Shown piece after piece: positions 32,240 through 39,832 of a stretch of 64,000 bases of DNA. This stretch comes from Conchocele bisecta (lineage: Eukaryota > Mollusca > Bivalvia > Lucinida > Thyasiridae): NCBI GenBank assembly GCA_029237695.1, contig CM055278.1, positions 77,025,817 to 77,089,816 on the forward strand. The letters are read 5' to 3'. Position 1 is the first letter of the stretch. The number at the start of each line of letters is the position of its first letter. The notes under the pieces were generated by a model. It was given only the letters and a program-made list of their open reading frames with translations. It searched no databases and had not been told where the DNA came from. Position numbers and translations under genes: made by a program.

Positions 32240-32486
32240 ACCATCCGGTGGGGTAAAAGAATTGATAAAAAAACAACTAAAAGCCCTCGCCAATCTCCTG
32301 GCTAAATTAGCAGGAAAGTTGGCTGCCGCACTACCTGGACTGATCGGAAGTATCGTTTCTTACTTGCTATCTATATTATCAAAAACGGTCGGATGGCTCG
32401 CCAATAATACTTGGGCTTTAATCGTGGCAATCGCCGGTCTCCTATTATTCTCTGCCAGAGAGTCCCTACAACCAAAGCGTAAATAA
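31028..32486 (+). pseudogene. Acidic coiled-coil protein with Ala-Pro linker and membrane tail
   Basis: The acidic N-terminus carries a duplicated DDDYVDDLYPYSRGE-like block (about residues 20-60). A conserved segment follows (FRSTKRGDLWVKWGNTWMLL, about 135-155), then a coiled coil of about 200 residues with INTIETTVNEINGTNFDPPL. The frame shifts near 32,090. The second frame gives two hydrophobic segments, a linker of alternating Ala and Pro (about 32,195-32,245) and a membrane tail with WALIVAIAGLLLFSA. It converges with the next gene, overlapping by 21 bp, as in copy B. Probably a virion membrane or internal protein; function not known. Confidence 0.7.
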
Positions 32487-33914
32487 TCCGATCGCCACGA
32501 GGGCGATGACGAGCCCTAATTTCTCCTCCTCGTGTGTTGTGCTTCCAATTTCACCCAATCTGCGATTGGTGTTGATGATTGGTGTTTCTCCAATCGCGAT
32601 TGGTCTGTTGATGGAACTCGATGGTGCATCCAATTTACGAATTGGGGGTACTGGGTTCGATTGTGTGTCCAATTTACGAATTGGGGGAGGTGTATCCATT
32701 TTGTGTTTTATGAAATCGGTTCCACTGTTGAACCCGATCATGTTGGTGGTGCACTTGATGATATCCGTGTTCACGTTACCGTTGTGGCCGATTTTTTGAT
32801 TGGCGGTGGCGATTACGATCTGATTATTGTAACCGTCAACCGGGTCGTCTCGTAGTATCATATTGCTCGGCGCCATATAAAGACCTATTGTAAATACATA
32901 GTCTACTGGGGTGCTGGCATTCTGTAAAACGTCTTGATAATTCTGGATCGCCTTCTCCAGGTCCACCCTAGCTGAGATGGCGTCCTCTACAAGTGCCAAG
33001 AATTGTTTTTGTGCATCAAACGCCGTTCCCGTGCCCAGTATGGAACTGCGAGTTTGCTTCTGTGCGCCGAGGATGGCCCAGACGTACGTGCGAATGGAGT
33101 CGCTGACGCGAGTAACCCCGGCCTGCGTGAACCCTATACCCTTATCTAACATAAATGTACCCCACGCGTCCTGAACCTCAGCAGCCTGCTGTATGTAATC
33201 GACGTGAGCCCGTTTCGGAGGTAACATTTTACAAGAAAACACGCCACAGTGCCGACCTCCAGACACTTCTGGCCCGAAAGTCATCGTCGCGGGGTCAAAA
33301 TTCACGGCGTTCCAACTGACGATGTGGTCACCGGAGTGATCGTGTCTAAAATCAGTCTGTGTCCAATTCCCGGACTGGCCGTGAATGAGAACGTCCCCGA
33401 GGCCGGTGCTGGTAGGAAATTCTTTCTGTCTCCAGTCCGCGTCTTTTGAAACGTTAAATTCGTTACACAGTCTTTCAAACACCATACGGTCGTATGCGTT
33501 GGAAATGGGATTCCAGGCGTCGTCTTGAGGTAGTGAAATACCTAGTTCTTTGAGAATCCTCCTAATAGTATAATACGTGTGAAAGTTGTAGACACTTTGG
33601 AGCATGACATTCTTGGATGTCAGATGGTCTTTATATGAAACTCCACACCCGACTGTTGCGCACCATACAGTGAAATTTATTTGGTTCTGCCAAAACTGCA
33701 TCGGTGTTGCTTTCCACCCGTTTACCACCTCCATCGTAGTAATCTTGGGCAGCCTATATTGTTCAAAGATATTAGGGAAATTGGTGGCAAAGCCGCTGTC
33801 CGGTCTAACCGTTACGGTTGGGTGTACAAGGGGGTTAACAACGTCTTTTTGTGTGTATTTACCTCCGACCGCGTACTTTACATTAGAGTTAAAGTTAAAT
33901 GCTTTGGTATCCAT
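32466..33914 (-). CDS. Large conserved Polinton protein with C-terminal anchor (482 aa)
   Basis: This intact frame contains VVNGWKATPMQFWQNQINFT (about residues 62-81), CGVSYKDHLTSKN, DDAWNPISNAYDR, FDPATMTFGPEVSGGRHCG and MAPSNMILRDDPVDGYNNQI. It ends in a hydrophobic anchor, LGLVIALVAIGLFTLWL. It is one of the largest and best-kept proteins of the element, and copy B conserves it strongly until about residue 410. The segment at residues 415-465 is rich in PIRKLD-like repeats made by CCAATTTACGAATTGG palindromes, and copy B has unrelated sequence there. It is likely a structural protein; I do not assign a name. Confidence 0.75.
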   Translation of the reverse strand: MDTKAFNFNSNVKYAVGGKYTQKDVVNPLVHPTVTVRPDSGFATNFPNIFEQYRLPKITTMEVVNGWKATPMQFWQNQINFTVWCATVGCGVSYKDHLTSKNVMLQSVYNFHTYYTIRRILKELGISLPQDDAWNPISNAYDRMVFERLCNEFNVSKDADWRQKEFPTSTGLGDVLIHGQSGNWTQTDFRHDHSGDHIVSWNAVNFDPATMTFGPEVSGGRHCGVFSCKMLPPKRAHVDYIQQAAEVQDAWGTFMLDKGIGFTQAGVTRVSDSIRTYVWAILGAQKQTRSSILGTGTAFDAQKQFLALVEDAISARVDLEKAIQNYQDVLQNASTPVDYVFTIGLYMAPSNMILRDDPVDGYNNQIVIATANQKIGHNGNVNTDIIKCTTNMIGFNSGTDFIKHKMDTPPPIRKLDTQSNPVPPIRKLDAPSSSINRPIAIGETPIINTNRRLGEIGSTTHEEEKLGLVIALVAIGLFTLWL

Positions 33915-33928
33915 TGAAAGATATTATT

Positions 33929-34615
33929 ATGTTTGCTACTATAACTAATGTTCAAAAAGGGAGTTGTGAACTTCAAAAATTAATAGACAACTGCTGCGGA
34001 AAACGCCGGGTAGGCCTTAGATCAATCACCTTCACGGTTGGATGGCAGAATGTGGGGAAGAGCGAAGGGTTTTACTATGTGAATGATGGACAACAATTAG
34101 GTGTAAAGCTGCCTCACGGACTGTGGGGAATAAGACAGCTCAAAGATTTTGTCAACTCAGAGCTTGACGGTATAATCAACCTCACAGTATCGAAGGCTAC
34201 CGGGCTCGCAACAATGACCATCATCACTGTTAATAAGGTAGTGGTCTCCCCGGGGTTGGGTATTCAACTCGGTTTTAGAGAGACATACTCCTCAAACAAA
34301 GGAGTGTTTACCCCGGGTGAGTACGTCGGTGATAATCCGGTGGACTTCACCTTCACGAAAACTCTCGGGGTGCACCTTGATCGGGTGAACACATCGTACA
34401 ACACGGTAGACGGATCCCCCAGCACATTACTGAAAACTGTGCCCGCCAGCGACTGTTTCTATGGCGAGACTGTGACCTTAGACTTCCCACACCCCGAGAT
34501 GAAAGTTTTGGAATCGGGACACATCCACGAGTTGAAGATTTCTATTCTTGATGATAAAGGGAGAGAGTTGAAGAACGATTACCCGATTTCGGTCGTCCTA
34601 GAAATTTCAAATTAA
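33929..34615 (+). CDS. mCP: Probable minor capsid (penton-type) protein, 228 aa
   Basis: A beta-rich protein without membrane segments. Conserved blocks are GLWGIRQLKDFVNSEL, FRETYSSNKGVFTPGEYVG, HLDRVNTSYNTVDGSPSTLL and GHIHELKISILDDKGREL. The C-terminal pattern INT-x-YN-x-DG-x-PS and the closing ISVVLEI fit my memory of penton proteins of Polintons and adintoviruses, which are single jelly rolls. I chose ATG 33,929 over 33,899 because copy B aligns from there and 33,899 lies inside the divergent neighbour. Confidence 0.6.
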   Translation: MFATITNVQKGSCELQKLIDNCCGKRRVGLRSITFTVGWQNVGKSEGFYYVNDGQQLGVKLPHGLWGIRQLKDFVNSELDGIINLTVSKATGLATMTIITVNKVVVSPGLGIQLGFRETYSSNKGVFTPGEYVGDNPVDFTFTKTLGVHLDRVNTSYNTVDGSPSTLLKTVPASDCFYGETVTLDFPHPEMKVLESGHIHELKISILDDKGRELKNDYPISVVLEISN

Positions 34616-34677
34616 TTAATTTTAAGAAAATTATTTAGAATTAAACGCATGTTCGTAATATATATTTTATAACATTA

Positions 34678-36489
34678 TGAGTATATACGGTACCAGGTAG
34701 TTCTTCCGATTGGGTGACAAATTCAAATAATTTGGAACCGGCAGAAGGGGGATTCATCCCGACAGAGGGCGACTTTTTAACTACCCAAAAAACAAAGGCC
34801 TTGATCAATAGAACTATATCGAGGGCCACGGACGAGATTCACAAAAGTCTACTATCACAACTTAGAGAATATGCCCTGGCTGTGAATACACAAAATCGTG
34901 AAGAAACGCATACGGAACTAAACGAACTAGGTAAAAAAATAACCAAATTTAGAAAAGAGGCCCGGTTGGGGATTGATAAAGTCCGAAAAGACCGCCAGGT
35001 TGACATTACGGCGGTTTATGATGCGTTGCGCTTAGAAGACTCTCTCAGCAAAGAAGCTACACTTGCTGAATTAGACGGGAAAATAATCGATTTTCGAAAA
35101 GAGACCACGTCGGGTATTGAGAAAGCCCGAGAAGACCACCAGGCGGACCTTACGAAGGCTTATGAGGTGTTGCGCTCAGAAGACTCTCTCATCAGAGAAG
35201 CGGCACTTACTGAACTAGATAAAAAAATAACCAAATTTCGAAAAGAGACCCAGTCGGGTATTGATAAAGTCCGAGAAGACCACCAGTCGAACCTTGAGGA
35301 GGCCATTGCGGAGGCTTATGATGCGTTGCGCTTAGAGAACTCTCATAGTAAAGAAGCGACACTTACCGAACTAGACGGTAAAATAGCCGAATTTCTGAAA
35401 GAGACCAGATCGGGGGTTGAGGGGGTCCGAGAAGACCACAAAGAGGCCATTGCGGAGGCTTATGGGGCGTTACGCTCAGAGGACTCTCTCAACAGAGAAG
35501 CGGTACTTACTGACATATACGAAAAAATAACCGAATTTAAAAAAGAGACCCGGTTTGATCTTGATGGAGTCCGAACGGGTATTGAGAAAGCCCGAGAAGA
35601 CCACCAGGCGGATATTACTGAAGCTTATAGGGTGTTGCTCTTAGAGGACTCTATCAACAGAGAAGCGACACTTACCGAACTAGATGGAAAAATAACCGAA
35701 TTTCAAAAAGAGGCCCGGTCGGGGGTTGAGAAAGCCCGAGAAGACCACAAGGTAGCCATTGCGAAGGCTTATGAGGTGTTGCGCTCAGAGGACTCTCTCA
35801 TCAGAGAGGCGGCGGTTGCTGAACTAGATGGAAAAATAACCGAATTTCAAAAAGAGGCCCGGTCGGGTATTGATAAAGTCTTAGAAGACCACCAGGCGAC
35901 CATTACGGAGGCTTATGATGCGTTGCGCTTAGAGGACTCTCTCAGCAGAGAAGCGGCACTTACCGAACTAGATGAAAAAATAACCGAAGTTTCTGATAAA
36001 CTGAAACATGATCGTATAGCCGCGACCAAAGCTCTTGAGGAGGCCTCTTATGAGATTCGTACTGAGGCATATAACGCAAACAGGGCGCTTGCCGGAATAG
36101 TGAAAACAATGAAAACACCAAAACGTGTCATAACAGTTTGGGCTGAGAAGCGGGGCCCATTGGTTGTGGAGCACATGAATATTCGTTCGGTGCCAAAGCG
36201 AGTAATAAATATGGGGGATACACTATGACAGCTGCAGGTGAAGTTATCCAAATGGCGGTCTGCTCGGTTAATGGTAGTGGGCATTGTCGCGATAAATATT
36301 GTAGTAGATGGGAAAGAACGGGGGATTGGAGTCATTAAAATCTCTGGAGATAGTTCGACGGTGGTTTCGTTCTCCGGTGATGATCGAATTAGACTTTCCC
36401 AAGGTAGTGTTATTAACTTTGTTACGAAAATCGGTGACCCAGGGAGTTCTTCCACTATTGTCTCATTGTTAATTGAACTTATTGTGTAA
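34678..36489 (+). pseudogene. Fibre-like coiled-coil repeat protein
   Basis: The shared N-terminus begins at ATG 34,678 but loses frame after six codons. The main frame (34,714-36,228) has NLEPAEGGFIPTEGDFLTT and then about seven copies of a unit of 48-55 residues (YDALRLEDSLSKEATLAELD, then GKI-x-FRKE-x-SGIEKAREDH). The DNA repeat is about 144 bp. After a C-terminal segment (TPKRVITVWAEKRGPLVVEH), an in-frame TGA at 36,226 is followed by a beta-rich stretch to 36,489 (GVIKISGDSSTVVSFSGDDR). The shape, a helical shaft plus beta head, suggests a receptor-binding fibre. This is inference. Confidence 0.6.
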
Positions 36490-36517
36490 ATACTAATATA
36501 TTGAAATAAATTTAACT

Positions 36518-37136
36518 ATGAACGAATCACCATATCCAACTCTCAATACCACTCCCCCAACACTATATCCAATTAACGAAAGAAGTTCAGATTTTAGGTT
36601 GAATAATATCGTCGCTATGCAGGATATTTTAGTTAGAGAATGTGCAAATAGAAAAAGACACGCTAACAAATATAAGCGCGCGGCAAACATAGCTGAAGCA
36701 TCTAGTACGGTTCTGGCAAGTGTTTCTGTGTGTGTGGGGCGGGGACTGCTGCAAAACGCTATCTACAATTGTAATGGTTCCACTTGCAGGGGTTTTGAGT
36801 GGAATTACCGTTTTATCTGGAACACTTTGTATGGTAATTAGGGCGGTGGGTGGAAAACTCGAGAAAAAAAGTAGAAAACATGATAGAATATCCGTTCTCG
36901 CCAGGTCTAAGAAAAATAGCATCGACGTTATGGTGTCCAAAGCGTTGGCCGATAAGAAAATATCAAATTTAGAGTTTGAATCCGTGGTGGAAGAAATGGG
37001 GAGATATGAAGAATTAAAAAATGATATAAGGATCAAGGCGCGCGCCACCATGCCCAAAATTGAGTGTACTGATTGGGATAAATTTAGGGTAAAACTTGGA
37101 AATAAAGTCGGAGGAAATGTTACAGCACCATTATAA
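36518..37136 (+). pseudogene. Conserved membrane protein, one frameshift
   Basis: The first frame (36,518 to about 36,720) gives a Pro-rich N-terminus and a basic helix (RECANRKRHANKYKRAA). After a frame change near 36,725 the second frame gives a hydrophobic segment (VPLAGVLSGITVLSGTLCMV) and a conserved helical tail with SKALADKKISNLEFESVVEE and RYEELKNDI. The tail pattern recurs in many Polinton-associated proteins. Function unknown. Confidence 0.55.
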
Positions 37137-37666
37137 AATAATTTTTAAAAAAAAAAATGTTTTTCTTAATTTTATAATTTTCCTAATTTTTTCAAAATTA
37201 TATTGATGCAGTAAACAAATTTACATACCTATACAACATATGTTTTTCACTGAGAATTACAAATTCAGTCGAGTATTACACTGTACACACCGTCTGTGTA
37301 ATTGATACACTCGGCTCTGTTTACCTTGGCTATCAATTTACGCATGGTTCATAACCCGTGTAATTGATAATTGTAGAACACTAGGTAATGTTTATCATAA
37401 CAGCCTTCGTGGTCGTGTGGTTAAGGCGATAATCTATAGAGTCGTGGGTTCGCGCCGCGGTTGGAGCTAAACATTTTTATTTATTTATTTCTATCCCTAC
37501 AAATGTGGTCGCTATGGTAAACAACTGCATGACAACGGCGTTCGGAGTCCGACCGCTTGAAATGGGCAGACAACTCCGGCCGGTGTCATGACACGATCTT
37601 TGACCTTAGCAGGTTCATGGGGATAAATGGACACGCGGTTTCAGGGAGATGTTATTTGTCTTAGCA
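37137..37666. other. Non-coding segment of Polinton A
   Basis: An AT-rich start with TTTTCCTAATTTTTTCAAAA (37,175) is followed by sequence of higher GC content that looks unlike the rest of the element and contains a tRNA-like block. No gene recognised. Confidence 0.5.
37404..37470 (+). repeat. tRNA-Ser-like Pol III promoter block (possible SINE head)
   Basis: TGGTCGTGTGGTTAAGGCGA resembles the D-arm (A box) of tRNA-Ser, and GTGGGTTCGCGCCGCGG resembles a B box and T-arm. The acceptor stem does not pair and the anticodon arm is poor, so this is not a functional tRNA. It could be a SINE inserted in the element. Confidence 0.45.
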
Positions 37667-38068
37667 TCAACATTGCTGTTCAATAATAATTTTTTCAATT
37701 TCTTTATAAGCGATATCGTAGAAATGTATATTCGTAAATAAATCGTTGGGTTTTAACAATTTTATATAATACACCTTAGTTTCATATCCGATACGCATTA
37801 TCCGTCTTAATGTTTGTATTTGCCTCTTGTATGGTTGACATAATTGCCGGTATAATATTGTAAATGCAACGTTTTTATCGGAGCGTAATAAATTACGCTG
37901 GTATTTCATATATTCGATATCGCCTAGTGTTCTCATTTTATAGAATTTATATACAGGATTATAACCCCCATAAGATTCATAAATTTCTTCAACACAGTTA
38001 TTAAAAATTTTCAATTCCAATTGTATTGTATTATCCATTTTCTCTAATAGTTGTTTTTTTCTGTTCAA
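37667..38068 (-). CDS. Polinton ORF of a tandem paralogous pair, member 1 (133 aa)
   Basis: A lysine- and tyrosine-rich, helix-rich protein. The central block IEYMKYQRNLLRSDKNVAFT, followed by ILYRQLC-x2-YK-x-QI, is shared with the adjacent upstream frame. No signal peptide or membrane span, and no recognised family. The next gene's stop overlaps this frame's start by four bases. Confidence 0.5.
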   Translation of the reverse strand: MNRKKQLLEKMDNTIQLELKIFNNCVEEIYESYGGYNPVYKFYKMRTLGDIEYMKYQRNLLRSDKNVAFTILYRQLCQPYKRQIQTLRRIMRIGYETKVYYIKLLKPNDLFTNIHFYDIAYKEIEKIIIEQQC

Positions 38069-38452
38069 TAATTTCCAATTTCTTCTAATAATTTTCCAAT
38101 TTCTTCGTTAAAAGCGATATTGTAGAAACGCATATCCGTAAACGAATCTTTGATTTTAAACTGTTTTATAAAATTAGTTTGATAATATTTCGGTAGTGTT
38201 TCTACGATCCTATTGATCCTATTTAGTCGCTTCATTACATAAATTTGAGACTTATACCGGCGACATAATTGCCGGTTTAATATTGTAAATGCAACGTTTT
38301 TATCGCAGCGTAATAAATTACGCTGATATTTCATGTATTCGATACCACATAGTATTGTCATTTTACCGTGTTTTAATACTGTAGAAACAGCGGCGTAAAA
38401 TTCTTCAGCAAGGTCATAATACAATCCAATTCGTTGCGTATTTTATTATCCA
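38065..38452 (-). CDS. Polinton ORF of a tandem paralogous pair, member 2
   Basis: It carries the same IEYMKYQRNLLRCDKNVAFT block and a similar C-terminus (FTDMRFYNIAFNEEIGKLLE). An upstream ATG at 38,452 begins MDNKIRNELD, parallel to the MDNTIQLELK of member 1, but a frame change near 38,425 separates it from the main frame (38,065-38,424). The pair arose by tandem duplication and differs enough to be old. Function not recognised. Confidence 0.5.
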
Positions 38453-38567
38453 TTTTGTTATAATATTTTTTATTATAACCTATTAAATTTATATGTTCAA
38501 TTGGACGTGAAAAAAACATAAGGTATTTATGACACCAATATAATTGGACTACAATTCGACATCGTCA

Positions 38568-38832
38568 AAATAAATTAGCTATATTGGAGGAGAAAAATGG
38601 GGTGTTGGAATATAAACTATCACTCGTGGGCACATTGAAATAATTATTTTATCATAAATTTACTGTCGGTAAAAAAAAATTATGTTTTTTTTCACGACCA
38701 ATTTTTCGTTGTTGGTGGGAGACAATTTCCTCGTTAACCAATTTTTGATTTTTCGGGGGTGGTGGGAGTAGTATAAAGGGTTATAAATGATGCCAGCGCA
38801 GGTGATATCATTTTGACTCCCTTTATACTACT
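38568..38832 (-). repeat. Right terminal inverted repeat of Polinton A
   Basis: Reverse complement of 20,841-21,105. The outer 66 bp (38,767-38,832) are palindromic. On the + strand, 38,573-38,641 repeats the C-terminal codons and stop of the zinc-finger gene, detached from the rest of that gene. Confidence 0.95.
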
Positions 38833-39832
38833 TAAACACATGTATGTATGAGCACAGCTCAGCATCGGCTGATCTCGCTTCCTGACTTCGGTCATGAGAA
38901 CGTGATCGGAGATATTTATAATCGCCGTACAACACGCTATATTATTATATTTTCATTACAAAACACAACGAGCTAGGCCCGCGCTTATAGAGCTTTCTGA
39001 GCATGTACGCGAGGTCGAGATGGGTGATTGGTCATGCCTGAGCATAGCTCAGCATCGGCTAATCTCGCTTCCCGACTTCGGTCATGAGAACGAGATGCGT
39101 GATCGGAAATATTTATAATTGCGCGCCTTACAACACGTTATATTATTTCATGACGAACACATTAAAAACAATAACATCGTATTTGACCAGAAACTGTATA
39201 GTTTACGTCAAATAAAGTCTTCTTATATGTACGTTGTACTGATTAATGTATTAATCCTCACACATGTGTGCGTGCGTGTGTATTTGTGAATACTATGTAT
39301 ATATTTGTATATTGCGGAAGGTATTAAAATGATCGAAATCTGATATATCAAATGTCACTGCTGTTGCGCACTCAAAATAACAAGTTCTACATATTGCAAC
39401 CTGACCTACATACAATACAGACGCTGGTCAAAACTTGATTTAACCCGGTTTTGTCAGATCCTGACCAAGATTTATTTCTTCCGGGACACGTGATTTTTTT
39501 TATTAGTTTGCTAGACAATTAGTAATCAATTAGCGATACTTCAATATCAATACTGACATTACCTTTGGTGATTTTGCGGTTCAACAATTCGATTAAAGCA
39601 CCAATCACCAACCAGTATATTTGTGAGGAAATGTACACCTATCATTTTGCAACCAGTCTAGCTCCAGACCAGCCGGCACATCCACACACTTTGACCAGGG
39701 GCTACACTGTTCGCAATTCACTGAGCAAATCATCCATGTTATGTTCCATTGTAACACACATTGTATACTACCAATATGAGGCTGTTTTAGTGGCTCAGGA
39801 GAATGTTTCACCGTCATACCCGGATAATTAGA
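38833..39832. other. Arm A inner segment with local duplication
   Basis: Non-coding. A block starting GAGCACAGCTCAGCATCGGC (about 38,849-38,945) is repeated as GAGCATAGCTCAGCATCGGC (about 39,041-39,145). Arm B has only one copy (about 42,600-42,710). The rest matches 41,952-42,600 in reverse. Confidence 0.75.

Larger units (their letters stand above)
20841..38832 (+). mobile_element. Polinton/Maverick element, copy A, 17,992 bp
   Basis: The element is bounded by 265-bp terminal inverted repeats starting AGTAGTATAAAGGG, which fits the AG...CT ends of Polintons. It is flanked by a TAAAC target duplication, or TAAACA if the first A is counted as target. The pre-insertion sequence is preserved at 42,720-42,724 in arm B. 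Contents in order are a zinc-finger gene, polB, integrase, six small conserved genes, packaging ATPase, major capsid gene, a coiled-coil membrane gene, a large conserved gene, a penton-like gene, a fibre-like gene and three further genes. Frameshifts in polB, ATPase and major capsid mean it is not functional as read. Confidence 0.95.
17435..39832 (+). repeat. Arm A of a large inverted duplication
   Basis: Apart from the Polinton at 20,841-38,832, this region is the reverse complement of 41,952-52,496, apart from indels and a few per cent substitution. Matched landmarks are the outer edge GATCAGTATCTACATTGA (17,435) with TCAATGTAGATACTGATC (ending 52,496), the nanos genes, the MITEs at 20,520 and 43,015, and the inner edge near 39,832 with 41,952. 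Confidence 0.9.

Noticed and set aside
37404..37470. Functional tRNA-Ser gene
   Set aside because: The acceptor stem does not pair and the anticodon arm is poor; only A- and B-box-like parts remain.
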